Below are positions 25,554 to 34,032 of a DNA stretch of 64,000 nt, piece after piece. The notes beneath the pieces were generated by a model. That model was not told where the DNA came from and did not search any database. It saw only the letters and a program-made list of their open reading frames with translations. The translations under genes were made by a program, and so were the position numbers. Every line of letters starts with the position of its first letter. Position 1 is the first letter of the stretch. Origin of the DNA: Cryptosporangium aurantiacum (GTDB lineage: Bacteria > Actinomycetota > Actinomycetes > Mycobacteriales > Cryptosporangiaceae); assembly GCF_900143005.1 (NCBI RefSeq), contig NZ_FRCS01000009.1:248001-312000 (forward strand), given 5' to 3'.

Positions 25554-26377
25554 TGCGTCGTCGGCGCTTACCGTTCAGCCCGTGGCACCTGCTGCTGATG
25601 CCGCTGGCGCTGCTGTTCGTGATCCCGCTCGTGCAGATGGTTTTGACGTCGTTCATGAGCGAATCGCAGATCACCCAGATCCCGCCGTCGTTCATCCCGC
25701 GCGGCCTTCACCTCGACGGGTACCGGGCGCTGCTGGACGAGACGCACATCGTCCGGTGGTTCTTCAACACCGTGCTGGTGTCGGGGGCCTCGGTGGTGTC
25801 GCACCTGGTGCTGTGCTCGCTGGCCGGGTACGGGTTCGCGCGCCTCCGGTTTCCCGGGCGGGGCCTGGCGTTCCTGGCGATCCTCGCGACCGTGATGATC
25901 CCGATCCAGCTGCTGATGATCCCGACGTACCTGATGTTCGCCAGGCTGGGCATCGTCGACACGCTCGCCGCCGCGATCGTGCCGTGGCTGGCCTCGGCGT
26001 TCGGCATCTTCCTGATGCGGCAGTTCTTCCTGACGCTGCCGGTCGAGCTGGAGGAGGCCGCCCGGCTCGACGGCGCGGGTGCGCTGCGGACGTTCGTGTC
26101 GATCGTGCTGCCGCTGGCCCGTCCGGCGCTGGCGACGCTGGCCGTGTTCACGCTGCTGTCGAGCTGGAACGACCTGCTGTGGCCGCTGATCGCGATCAGC
26201 GACGACACGAAGTACACGCTGCAGATCGGGCTCGCGACGTTCCAGGGTTCGCGCCGGACGGAGTGGGGGCAGCTGATGGCGGGGAACGTGATCGCGACGC
26301 TGCCGCTGTTCCTCGCGTTCCTGTTCGCTCAGCGTCGCTTCATCGCGACGATGTCGTTCACCGGCCTGAAGGGGTGA
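25553..26377 (+). CDS. Carbohydrate ABC transporter permease (MalG type)
   Basis: Protein of 274 residues with six membrane helices and the EAA loop ELEEAARLDGAGALRTF near residue 175. It pairs with the preceding permease. The C terminus (AQRRFIATMSFTGLKG) is the usual end of this family. The gene closes the rightward transport operon; the PfkB kinase downstream is convergent. Confidence 0.93.
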   Translation: MRRRRLPFSPWHLLLMPLALLFVIPLVQMVLTSFMSESQITQIPPSFIPRGLHLDGYRALLDETHIVRWFFNTVLVSGASVVSHLVLCSLAGYGFARLRFPGRGLAFLAILATVMIPIQLLMIPTYLMFARLGIVDTLAAAIVPWLASAFGIFLMRQFFLTLPVELEEAARLDGAGALRTFVSIVLPLARPALATLAVFTLLSSWNDLLWPLIAISDDTKYTLQIGLATFQGSRRTEWGQLMAGNVIATLPLFLAFLFAQRRFIATMSFTGLKG

Positions 26378-26420
26378 GCAGCGCGTTCTCGCGGCGCCGC
26401 CCGGGTCGCACCGCCGCGGG

Positions 26421-27347
26421 TCAGGCGAGCTTCAGGGCCGCGCGGATCTCGTCGGGGGTGGCCTGGGCTGCGGTGCCGCCTGCGGCGCGGGTGCTCAGCG
26501 ACCCGGCCGCGGCGGCCCAGGCCACTGCCTCCGGCAGCGGCGCGCCGCCGAGGTGCGCGGCCAGGAAGCCCGCGTTGAAACTGTCCCCTGCGCCGGTGGT
26601 ATCCACAACGTCCACGGGGACGCTCGGCGCCGCGTACTCCCCGGCCGGCGACCACACCCGGCCGCCGCGGGCGCCGTCCTTCAGCACGACCGTGGTGCCG
26701 CCCGCGACCAGCGTCGACGCCGCCTCGACCAGGTCGTCGCACCCCGTTACGGCAAGCAGTTCCGCGGTGTTCGGCAGGAACACGTCGACGTTCGCGAGCA
26801 GCTCCCGGATCCCGGTCCAGCGCTCGCTCGGGTCCCAGTTCGTGTCCAGCGACGTGCTGACGCCCGCTGCCCGAGCCCGCGCGAACACGTCGGCGAGCCC
26901 GGCGGCCAGCGTCGGCTGCAGGAACACCGACGCGACGTGCACGTGCCGCGCCCGGCCCAACAGCGCGTCGGTGACGTCGGCCGGGGACAGCGTCGGGATC
27001 GTGCCGGGCAACGTGAGGATCGCCCGGTCGTCCGGGGTGGACAGGATCACCGACAGCCCGGTCGGGTCCGGCTGCTGCGGGCGCTCCGGCCTCTCCAGCG
27101 GAACCCCCCGTTCGGCGAGCCACCCGCGCGTCACGGTGCCGAACACGTCGTCCCCGACCCGCGCGAGCAGCGCCGTGCGCAGCCCGAGCCGCGCGCAGCC
27201 CACCGCGGTGATCGCCGCGGACCCGCCGAGCACCAGGTCGGCGCTGTCCAGCAGCTGTTCCGCCTGGCCGAACCGCGGCACGACGTCGCCGCGCAGCACC
27301 AGGTCGGGATTCGCGTCGCCGACCACCAGGACGTCGAGGTCCGTCAC
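26421..27347 (-). CDS. PfkB-family sugar kinase (ribokinase-like)
   Basis: Protein of 308 residues. It has the first PfkB signature region with GGSAAITAVGCARLG and the second, VVDTTGAGDSFNAGFLAAHLG, with the catalytic Asp. The start is GTG 27347 with AGGAGTGAG upstream. Divergent to the LacC-like kinase, it belongs to the same locus. A pathway for a free sugar taken up by an ABC importer needs a hexose kinase before the SIS step; this protein fills that place, probably acting on galactosamine or galactose at the 6 position. The exact sugar is inferred. Confidence 0.88.
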   Translation of the reverse strand: MTDLDVLVVGDANPDLVLRGDVVPRFGQAEQLLDSADLVLGGSAAITAVGCARLGLRTALLARVGDDVFGTVTRGWLAERGVPLERPERPQQPDPTGLSVILSTPDDRAILTLPGTIPTLSPADVTDALLGRARHVHVASVFLQPTLAAGLADVFARARAAGVSTSLDTNWDPSERWTGIRELLANVDVFLPNTAELLAVTGCDDLVEAASTLVAGGTTVVLKDGARGGRVWSPAGEYAAPSVPVDVVDTTGAGDSFNAGFLAAHLGGAPLPEAVAWAAAAGSLSTRAAGGTAAQATPDEIRAALKLA

Positions 27348-27365
27348 AATCTCACTCCTGATGAT

Positions 27366-27371
27366 CGTTTA
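27366..27371. promoter_or_regulatory. CGTTTA motif in the divergent kinase promoter
   Basis: GATCGTTTATCG at 27364-27375 lies in the 75-base gap between the two kinase genes and shares the CGTTT core of the candidate DeoR sites at 20904-20931 and 22283. It would allow one regulator to control all transcription units of the locus. Confidence 0.35.
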
Positions 27372-27422
27372 TCGTCGGTTCGGGCGCGAACCGAGCATAC
27401 TCGCGCAGAACGAGGTGCAGAA

Positions 27423-28376
27423 GTGATCGTTACCGTCACGCTGAACCCCGCACTCGACATCACGTACCGGGTGGACGGGCTGGTGCCCCATCGCACGCAC
27501 CGGGTCTCCGCGGTGGACGAGCGGGCGGGTGGCAAGGGGCTGAACGTCGCCCGTGTACTCCACACCGCCGGGGAGCCGGTGCACGCCACCGGACTGCTCG
27601 GCGGCGACACCGGCGCGCGGGTGCGGGCGCTGCTCGACAACGATGGGATCGCGTCCGCGTTCGAGCCGATCGGCGCCGAGACGCGCCGGACGATCACGGT
27701 CGTGGACTCCGACGCGACCGGGTTCTGGGAGCCCGGACCCGTGGTGACGCCTGGCGAGTGGAGCGCGTTTCGCGCCCGGTTCGTCCGGTTGCTCGGGTCC
27801 GCGTCGGTTGTCGTGCTCTCCGGGTCGCTGCCCCGTGGCCTGCCCGCCGACGCCTACGCGACGCTGATCGCGGACGCCCGCGAGGCCGGGGTCCGTACTG
27901 TGCTCGACACCAGCGGCGAGGCATTACGTGCGGGCGTCCCGGCGGGCCCCGACCTCGTCAAACCCAACCTCGACGAGCTGATCGCTCTCACCGGGAGCGC
28001 TGACCCGGACGCCGCGGCCGCCGCCGCGTGGGTGGAGCGGCTCGCCGCGCAGGTCCGAGCGCTCGGAGCCGGTGCCGTCGTCGCGTCGGCCGGGGCGGAC
28101 GGGCTGGTGGCGGTCACCGCCGACGGCACCTGGCACGCCCGCCCGCCGGAGATCGTCACCGGCAACCCGACCGGCGCCGGGGACGCGTGCGTCGCCGCGC
28201 TCGCCCGCGGCCTGCGCGACCGCACCCCGTGGCCGACCCTCCTCGCCGACGCGGTCGCGCTCTCCGCCGCCGCGGTGGCCGCCCCCGTCGCCGGGGCCAT
28301 CGACGCCGCGCTGGCCGCGCGGCTCCGCCCGTCCGTGATCGTCACCCCACTGTCGCAGGAGCGCCCCGCATGCTGA
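27423..28376 (+). CDS. 1-phosphofructokinase family kinase (tagatose-6-phosphate kinase LacC-like)
   Basis: Protein of 317 residues of the FruK/LacC branch of PfkB kinases, starting with the branch hallmark IVTVTLNPALDITYRVDGL. GGKGLNVARVL forms the sugar-binding Gly loop, KPNLDEL is the second hallmark, and NPTGAGDACVAALARGL carries the catalytic Asp. GTG 27423 has a GAGG site. In the proposed pathway it makes tagatose-1,6-bisphosphate. The stop overlaps the aldolase start by seven bases, so the pair is translationally coupled. Confidence 0.9.
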   Translation: MIVTVTLNPALDITYRVDGLVPHRTHRVSAVDERAGGKGLNVARVLHTAGEPVHATGLLGGDTGARVRALLDNDGIASAFEPIGAETRRTITVVDSDATGFWEPGPVVTPGEWSAFRARFVRLLGSASVVVLSGSLPRGLPADAYATLIADAREAGVRTVLDTSGEALRAGVPAGPDLVKPNLDELIALTGSADPDAAAAAAWVERLAAQVRALGAGAVVASAGADGLVAVTADGTWHARPPEIVTGNPTGAGDACVAALARGLRDRTPWPTLLADAVALSAAAVAAPVAGAIDAALAARLRPSVIVTPLSQERPAC

Positions 28377-29206
28377 CCCCCACCGGAGAACTGGTCGCCG
28401 CGGCCCGAGCGGCAGGCACCGCGGTCCCGGCGTTCAACGTCATCACGATCGAGCATGCCGAGGCGATCGTGGCCGGCGCCGAGGCCGCACACTCCCCGGT
28501 GATCCTGCAGATCAGCGAGAACGCCGTGCGCTTCCACGGCGGACGGCTCGCGCCGATCGCCGCGGCCACCCGAGCGGTCGCCGAGGCCGCGAGCGTCGGG
28601 GTGGCGCTCCACCTCGACCACGTCGAGGACACCGAACTGCTCGACCAGGCAGCCGCCTGCGGTCTGCACTCGGTGATGGTGGATGCCTCCCGGCTGCCGT
28701 ACGCCGAGAACGTCGCCGCGACCGCCGCTGCGGTGGTTCGCTGCCACGAACAGGGATTATGGGTCGAAAGTGAACTCGGGGAGGTCGGGGGCAAGGACGG
28801 AGCGCACGCGCCGGGCGTCCGCACCGACCCGGCAGAGGCAGCGCGGTTCGTCGCGGCGACCGGCGTCGACGCGCTCGCAGTCGCGGTCGGCTCGTCGCAC
28901 GCGATGACCGACCGAACCGCCCGCCTCGACCACACGCTGATCACCGCGCTGCGCGACGCGGTGCCGGTGCCGCTAGTGCTGCACGGCTCGTCCGGGGTGC
29001 CTGACGACGAGCTCCGCGCGGCGGTGGCGGCGGGCATGGTGAAGATCAACATCGGCACCGCGCTGAACACCGCGTTCACCGGCGCGGTCCGCGCTGCGCT
29101 GGCGGGCGCGCCGGACGTCGTCGATCCGCGCAAGTACCTGGCCCCGGCCAGAGACGCGATGGCCGAGACCGTCCGCACCCTGACCACCCTGCTCGCCAGT
29201 CACTGA
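28370..29206 (+). CDS. Class II ketose-bisphosphate aldolase (GatY/KbaY/Fba family)
   Basis: Protein of 278 residues. The zinc and catalytic motif HLDHVEDTELLD, the second metal segment ESELGEVGGKDG, and the phosphate loops VPLVLHGSSGVPD and KINIGTALN are present. It cleaves a ketohexose-1,6-bisphosphate into dihydroxyacetone phosphate and glyceraldehyde-3-phosphate. Coupled to the LacC-like kinase, a tagatose-1,6-bisphosphate substrate is likely, though fructose-1,6-bisphosphate cannot be excluded. It closes the sugar locus. Confidence 0.9.
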   Translation: MLTPTGELVAAARAAGTAVPAFNVITIEHAEAIVAGAEAAHSPVILQISENAVRFHGGRLAPIAAATRAVAEAASVGVALHLDHVEDTELLDQAAACGLHSVMVDASRLPYAENVAATAAAVVRCHEQGLWVESELGEVGGKDGAHAPGVRTDPAEAARFVAATGVDALAVAVGSSHAMTDRTARLDHTLITALRDAVPVPLVLHGSSGVPDDELRAAVAAGMVKINIGTALNTAFTGAVRAALAGAPDVVDPRKYLAPARDAMAETVRTLTTLLASH

Positions 29207-29237
29207 GCCGCCCGGCCGCGCCTCGACACCGCCCCTC

Positions 29238-29243
29238 TACAGT
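29238..29243 (+). promoter_or_regulatory. -10 element of a probable leaderless promoter before the Sel1-repeat gene
   Basis: TACAGT ends seven bases before GTG 29251 and no ribosome site is present. This is the standard TANNNT-N6/7-start spacing of leaderless actinobacterial mRNAs and argues for 29251, not the in-frame GTG at 29242, as the start. Confidence 0.5.
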
Positions 29244-29250
29244 GGCCGCC

Positions 29251-30435
29251 GTGACATGGCGGCCGCTGGACCTGGGCATGCTGGCCTTGCAACGCCGGAA
29301 CTTCCCGGCCGCGCGGGAGCACCTCGAGTCGGCGGGGCCCGACGACAGGGCACTGCTGCTGCGTGGTGAACTGGCCGAGCACGGGCACGGCGGTCCGGCG
29401 GCGCGCGATCTCTACGAACACGCCGCCCGGCTGGGCAACGCCGAGGCCGCGTTTCGTCTCGGCGCACTGCATGCCACCGGCCGAGGAGGCTCCCGGGACG
29501 ACGCGGCGGCCCTCGACTGGTACCGGCGCGCCGCCGAAGCGGGACATGCCGCGGCTCACCGCGAGTCCGGAGTGCTCCACGCGGCCGGTCGGGGCGTCCC
29601 GGTGGACGACGTCGCCGCCGAGTACGACTGGCGTCTCGCCGCGGAAGCCGGGAACCGCGACGCGATGCACGACCTCGGCGTGCTGTTCGCCCACCGTCGG
29701 GACGACCCGGTGGAAGCGACCTCCTGGTTTCTCCGGGCGGCCGCGGCCGGCGACGAGCGGGCGGACGCGGAGCTGGTCCGGCTGGCACCCGCGCTGGTCG
29801 AACCGTCGGCGCACGACCGCACCGCGCGCACGCTGCTCGGCGTCGTCCACGCGTTCCACCTCGGTGATCCCGTCCGCGGCGCCGAACTGCTAACGACCTC
29901 CAGCGCCGAGGGCGATCCCGTCGCCACCCGGACCCTGGGGTACCTCGTTCAGCACGGCCTCGGAACGCCCGCGGACGCCGACCGCGCCGTCGCGCTCTAC
30001 CGCGCGGCAGCCGAGGCGGGCGATGCGCTGGCCGCCTACAACGTCGGGATGCTCCACGGCGCCTCCCCGGCGGCGGTGCCCTGGCTCCTGCAGGCCGCCG
30101 ACGCGGGCATCGTGCCTGCGTACGCGCCACTCGGTGACCGGCTCGGGGAGCAGGACCGGGACGAGGAAGCGCTGCGCTGGTTCGTGCGCGGCGCCTCCGC
30201 GGGTGATCCTGGCTGTATGTTCGCCGCGGCCTGCTGGTACCGAGACGGCTTCGGCGGCCCGGTGGATCGCGTCCAGGCGTTGCGGTGGTACCTGGCGATG
30301 CTGGACGCCGGGAACGGCAACGGGATCCACGAGGCGCACGGGCTCGTGCCGCACATGAGCGTGGACGAGATCCACGAGGCCGGCCGGCTCTCCGGCCGCT
30401 TGCTGGAGGCGGACCTGTTCGCCCGGCAGCAGTGA
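29251..30435 (+). CDS. Sel1/TPR-like repeat protein
   Basis: Protein of about 394 residues built of repeated 30-36 residue alpha-helical hairpins of Sel1 type. Examples are AARLGNAEAAFRLGALHATGRGG, YRRAAEAGHAAAHRESGVLHAAGRG and YRAAAEAGDALAAYNVGMLHG, each with the Gly-Ala-Leu turn. There is no signal peptide or membrane helix, so it is probably a cytoplasmic scaffold for protein contacts. It stands alone between the sugar locus and a very strong hairpin. Confidence 0.8.
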   Translation: MTWRPLDLGMLALQRRNFPAAREHLESAGPDDRALLLRGELAEHGHGGPAARDLYEHAARLGNAEAAFRLGALHATGRGGSRDDAAALDWYRRAAEAGHAAAHRESGVLHAAGRGVPVDDVAAEYDWRLAAEAGNRDAMHDLGVLFAHRRDDPVEATSWFLRAAAAGDERADAELVRLAPALVEPSAHDRTARTLLGVVHAFHLGDPVRGAELLTTSSAEGDPVATRTLGYLVQHGLGTPADADRAVALYRAAAEAGDALAAYNVGMLHGASPAAVPWLLQAADAGIVPAYAPLGDRLGEQDRDEEALRWFVRGASAGDPGCMFAAACWYRDGFGGPVDRVQALRWYLAMLDAGNGNGIHEAHGLVPHMSVDEIHEAGRLSGRLLEADLFARQQ

Positions 30436-30444
30436 GACCGCTCC

Positions 30445-30496
30445 AAAAATGGATGACCCGCGCTGGGTGCTATAGCGCCCAGCGCGGGTCATCCAT
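30445..30496. terminator. Strong intrinsic terminator, 19-bp perfect stem with T run on the minus strand
   Basis: The 19-base arm at 30449-30467 (starting ATGGATGACCCG) pairs perfectly with 30478-30496. Three more pairs close the inner part around a TATA loop. On the minus strand, five T residues (AAAAA at 30445-30449 read in reverse) follow the stem, making a textbook terminator for the alanine dehydrogenase gene ending at 30503. It can also stop the Sel1-repeat transcript. Confidence 0.9.
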
Positions 30497-30502
30497 GAAC
30501 CG

Positions 30503-31618
30503 TCAGGCCAGCACGTCCGCCGCCGCGACGCTCGGCAGGTCGTGCGCGGCCGCCACCGGGGCGGAGACCAGCTGCCCGCCGTGCGTGGTCAGACCGCGCG
30601 CCAGCGCCTCGTCGTCGCGGAGCGCCTGCTGCCAGCCCTTGTCGGCCAGCGCCAGCGTGTACGGCAGCGTCACGTTGGACAGCGCGTGCGTCGAGGTCGC
30701 CGGCACCGCACCGGGCATGTTCGCGACGCAGTAGAACACCGAGTCGTGAACCTGGTACGTCGGCTCCGCGTGCGTGGTGGGCCGGGAGTCCTCGAAGCAA
30801 CCGCCCTGGTCGATCGCGATGTCGACGAACACCGAGCCCGGCTTCGCGCGGCTCACCAGCTCGTTGGAGACCAGCGTCGGCGCCTTCGCACCGGCGACCA
30901 GCACCGCGCCGATGACCAGGTCCGCGTCGACCACGGCCCGCTCGATCTCGTACGAGTTGGACACGACCGTCGTCAAGCGTCCCTGGTACAGCCGGTCGGC
31001 CGCGCGGAGCTTCTCGATGTCGAGGTCGAGCAGCGTCACCTGGGCGCCCATGCCGGTGGCGATCGCGGCGGCGTTCATGCCGGAGACACCGGCGCCGAGG
31101 ATGACGACCTTCGCCGGGTGCACACCCGGGACGCCGCCCAGCAGCACGCCGCGGCCACCGCCTGCGCGCATCAGGTGGTACGCGCCCGCTTGCGGAGCGA
31201 GCCGGCCCGCGACCTCGCTCATCGGCGCGAGCAGCGGCAGCGCGCCGTTGGCCAGCTGCACGGTCTCGTACGCGATCGACGTGACGCCACGATCGAGCAG
31301 CGCGTCGGTGCACGGCCGGGACGCGGCGAGGTGCAGGTAGGTGAAGAGCACCTGACCGTCGCGCATCCGGGCGTACTCGGCCTCGATCGGCTCCTTGACC
31401 TTGAGGATCAGGTCGCCGGAGGCCCAGACGTCGTCGGCGGTGTCGAGGATCTTCGCGCCTGCCGCGAGGTAGTCCTCGTCCGGCAGCGCCGAACCCACGC
31501 CCGCGCCGGTCTCGACGAACACCGAGTGACCGCGCCGGACGAGTTCCTGAGCCCCGGCCGGGGTGAGCGCGACCCGGTACTCGTGGTTCTTGATTTCCTT
31601 CGGGACACCGATCCGCAT
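30503..31618 (-). CDS. ald: Alanine dehydrogenase
   Basis: Protein of 371 residues, the usual family length. The N terminus [20 protein letters not shown], the catalytic His region FTYLHLAAS, the NAD loop [22 protein letters not shown] and the C-terminal [14 protein letters not shown] are all present. It interconverts L-alanine and pyruvate plus ammonia with NAD. ATG 31618 has AGGAG upstream. An Lrp/AsnC regulator gene stands head to head, the arrangement in which an AldR-type protein senses alanine and induces the enzyme. Confidence 0.96.
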   Translation of the reverse strand: MRIGVPKEIKNHEYRVALTPAGAQELVRRGHSVFVETGAGVGSALPDEDYLAAGAKILDTADDVWASGDLILKVKEPIEAEYARMRDGQVLFTYLHLAASRPCTDALLDRGVTSIAYETVQLANGALPLLAPMSEVAGRLAPQAGAYHLMRAGGGRGVLLGGVPGVHPAKVVILGAGVSGMNAAAIATGMGAQVTLLDLDIEKLRAADRLYQGRLTTVVSNSYEIERAVVDADLVIGAVLVAGAKAPTLVSNELVSRAKPGSVFVDIAIDQGGCFEDSRPTTHAEPTYQVHDSVFYCVANMPGAVPATSTHALSNVTLPYTLALADKGWQQALRDDEALARGLTTHGGQLVSAPVAAAHDLPSVAAADVLA

Positions 31619-31690
31619 GACAAGGGCTCCTGGGTTCGCCGTGACTGCGGCCATCGTGGCGAAAGATTCGGCTCTTCCGAGCGTCGGTCG

Positions 31691-31744
31691 ACGATTATTC
31701 GTGGGAACGCCAAATCCGTTACGATTCTTCGGCTGGGCACGATT
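31691..31744. promoter_or_regulatory. Repeated ACGATT boxes in the ald / lrp divergent promoter
   Basis: ACGATT occurs at 31691, 31721 and 31739 within the 141-base gap. The first is part of an imperfect palindrome, ACGATTATTCGT. TACGAT (31720-31725) could be the -10 element of the regulator gene. Lrp-type proteins bind several spaced AT-containing boxes, so these are candidate binding sites of the adjacent regulator. Confidence 0.5.
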
Positions 31745-31759
31745 CAGAGGGGTTCCTGG

Positions 31760-32230
31760 GTGAACAAGCTTCGGCCGGAGCTGGACGACGTCGACCGGAC
31801 GATCCTGCGCGCGCTCGCCGCCGACGCGCGGATCCCGAACAGCACGCTGGCCGCGCAGGCGGGCATCGCGGCCTCGACGTGCCTCATGCGGGTACGGCGG
31901 CTCCAGGAGACCGGCGTCATCCAGGGGTTTCACGCCGACCTGTCCCCGGCGGCGCTGGGGAGGCCGCTCCAAGCGGTGGTCGCGGTCCGGCTCCAGGCGC
32001 ACGCCCGGACCCGGATCCGGCAGTTCGGGGCCGCGATCGCCGCGCTGCCGGGCGTCCTCAACGTATTCTTTCTGGCGGGGGCGAACGACTTCCAGGTGCA
32101 CCTGGCCGCCGAGTCCGCGGACGAATTGCGTGACTTCGTCGTCGAGAACCTCAGTGCGTCCCGGGACGTTGCGATGACCGAAACCAACCTGATCTTCGAG
32201 CACCTCCGCGGCGGCTCACCGATGGTGTAG
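31760..32230 (+). CDS. Lrp/AsnC family transcriptional regulator, probable regulator of ald
   Basis: Protein of 156 residues. The N-terminal helix-turn-helix (LDDVDRTILRALAADARIPNSTLA and AASTCLMRVRRLQETGVI) is followed by a RAM effector domain with AALPGVLNVFFLAGANDFQVHLA. GTG 31760 follows AGAGGGG. The divergent position and typical boxes in the shared promoter point to alanine-responsive control of the dehydrogenase. Confidence 0.9.
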   Translation: MNKLRPELDDVDRTILRALAADARIPNSTLAAQAGIAASTCLMRVRRLQETGVIQGFHADLSPAALGRPLQAVVAVRLQAHARTRIRQFGAAIAALPGVLNVFFLAGANDFQVHLAAESADELRDFVVENLSASRDVAMTETNLIFEHLRGGSPMV

Positions 32231-32247
32231 CGCTCGAGGCGGCTCGG

Positions 32248-32253
32248 TACGGT
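32248..32253 (+). promoter_or_regulatory. -10 element of a probable leaderless kinase promoter
   Basis: TACGGT ends six bases before the GTG start of the kinase at 32260, with no ribosome site in between. The upstream Lrp gene ends at 32230, so the promoter lies in a 29-base gap. Confidence 0.45.
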
Positions 32254-32259
32254 GTTCGG

Positions 32260-34032
32260 GTGCTTCGTCCTGGAACTGCGCTCGGCAACCGCTATGTACT
32301 GACCGAACGCGTGGCCAGCGGTGGGATGGGCGAGGTCTGGCAGGCGACGGACCCGGTGCTGCAACGCACGGTCGCGGTGAAGGTGCTACTCCCCTCGCTG
32401 CTGTCGGACGCCGAGTTCATCAGCCGCTTCCGCACCGAGGCGCGGCTGATGGCCGCGCTGCGGCACCCGGGGATCGTGCAGGTCCATGACTACGGTGCCG
32501 ACGCCTTGGTGGACGACGTCCGGCGCGACTTCCTCGTGATGGAGTACATCGAGGGGGTGTCGCTCGGCAAACATGTCGCCGCGGCCGGGGCGTTGGGGGT
32601 CGCCGAGACGTTGTCGATCGTGGCGCAGGCCGCCGAGGCGCTGGACGTCGCGCACCGCGCCGGGATCGTCCACCGGGACGTGAAGCCGAACAACTTGCTG
32701 GTGCGGCCGGACGGCACGATCGTGCTGGTCGACTTCGGTGTCGCGCGGTCGGTGGACACGACCAGCATCACGAACCCGAACATGATCGTGGGGTCGCCGC
32801 AGTACATGGCGCCGGAGCAGGTCACCGGGGAGCCGGTCACGGCGGCGACCGACATCCACGCGCTCGGGTCGGTCGCGTTCTGCTGCCTGACCGGACGGTC
32901 GCCGTTCGCGGCCGACAACGCGGTCCAGGTGATCGCGCGCCTGTTGCACGGCGGCCCACCGGCGTTCCCGGCCGCGGTGCCGGACGCGGTGGCGCGGCTG
33001 GTGCTGCGGGCGCTGGACCCCGATCCGGCTCGACGGTTCCCCACGGCGGCCGCGTTCGCCGCGGCCGCCCGTGCCCTGGCGTCGGCGCCGGACACGGGGG
33101 TTGCGCTCAGCGCGCCACCGCCGGCCGATCCGGATGCGACCCCGCGCCTCACCGCCGCCCCACCGCACGTCCCCGCACCACCGTCCGGGGCGCCCACGCC
33201 GCAAAACGGGCTCGCGCCGCACGGTGCGCCGTGGAGCGGGCCGGGGGTTGGCTCGCCGGTGAGTGGGGCGCCGGTGTTTCCGATGGCGGACGCCGCTCCG
33301 GCGGCGGCGTTATCGGCGCGGGCCGGGCGGCGGAATCGGATGCTCGCGGTGGCCGGGGCGGCGGCGCTGGTGTTGGGCGTGACGACGGTTGCCGGTGTGA
33401 TCGTTCTGCAGCCCAGCGCCGAGCGATCGACGGCCACGACCACGGCCGCGGGGCGCGGCGACGCGGACGGACCCGACGACGCCGGATCCGGGGCGCCGGC
33501 GAGCACTTCCGCCGGCCCCTCGGCGAGCGCCGCATCGCCGACGGCGTCCGGGTCGCCGGCTGCCGCGCCGAGCGGATCCCAGCCCGCAGCAACACAGCCA
33601 GCGGCGGCGCCGCCCACGGCGTCCACCGGCGTTTCGGAGGAACCCGTGGAGACGGAGAGCCCGACGCGGCGGCCCACCACCGCACCGGCGACGAACCCGT
33701 ACAGCGCGACGCAGGTCTGCGGCAGTGGCTACCGCGTCGTCGACTCGGCGGCGCTGAAGAAGTCTGACGGCACCCTCGTCGGCACGGTCTACCTGTTGTA
33801 CCAAGCGTCCGGCGGCCGCAACTGTGTGCTCACGTTGAAGCGCACGGCGATCGGCAGCAAGACCGCCGCCACCGCGTTCCTGCAGGTCCAGGGTAAGACG
33901 CGGGCCACCGACAGCGGCTCGTTCGCGTACTACGCCGGACCGGTCCGCGCGGCGGCGGCCAAGACCTGCGTGAAGTGGGGCGGATCGACGGGCGGCGCCA
34001 CGTACGCCAGCCCCTACGAGCACTGCGGCTGA
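32260..34032 (+). CDS. Transmembrane Ser/Thr protein kinase (PknB type) with SapA-like exodomain
   Basis: Protein of 590 residues. The kinase domain (about 11-275) has the Gly loop VASGGMGEVW, Lys41 in AVKVLL, HRDVKPNN, DFG and YMAPEQ. A Pro/Ala-rich linker leads to one transmembrane helix near 367-389 (LAVAGAAALVLGVTTVAGVIVL in outline), then a Ser/Thr/Ala-rich stalk. A final domain of about 110 residues with four cysteines follows (VCGSGYRVVDSAALKK, GRNCVLTLKRTAIGS, YYAGPVRAAAAKTCVKWGG). That outer domain resembles spore-associated protein A of streptomycetes. The kinase probably senses a cell-surface signal. Its stop overlaps the end of the convergent SARP gene by 19 bases. Confidence 0.9.
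   Translation: MLRPGTALGNRYVLTERVASGGMGEVWQATDPVLQRTVAVKVLLPSLLSDAEFISRFRTEARLMAALRHPGIVQVHDYGADALVDDVRRDFLVMEYIEGVSLGKHVAAAGALGVAETLSIVAQAAEALDVAHRAGIVHRDVKPNNLLVRPDGTIVLVDFGVARSVDTTSITNPNMIVGSPQYMAPEQVTGEPVTAATDIHALGSVAFCCLTGRSPFAADNAVQVIARLLHGGPPAFPAAVPDAVARLVLRALDPDPARRFPTAAAFAAAARALASAPDTGVALSAPPPADPDATPRLTAAPPHVPAPPSGAPTPQNGLAPHGAPWSGPGVGSPVSGAPVFPMADAAPAAALSARAGRRNRMLAVAGAAALVLGVTTVAGVIVLQPSAERSTATTTAAGRGDADGPDDAGSGAPASTSAGPSASAASPTASGSPAAAPSGSQPAATQPAAAPPTASTGVSEEPVETESPTRRPTTAPATNPYSATQVCGSGYRVVDSAALKKSDGTLVGTVYLLYQASGGRNCVLTLKRTAIGSKTAATAFLQVQGKTRATDSGSFAYYAGPVRAAAAKTCVKWGGSTGGATYASPYEHCG

Noticed and set aside
26378-26420. Terminator between the convergent permease and PfkB genes
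   Set aside because: Only short CGCGGC/GCCGCG pairing can be found in the 43-base gap, no better than chance at this GC content.
30542-31759. Plus-strand extension of the Lrp regulator over the alanine dehydrogenase gene
   Set aside because: It is an antisense reading; the regulator starts at GTG 31760 with a ribosome site and at the conserved helix-turn-helix.
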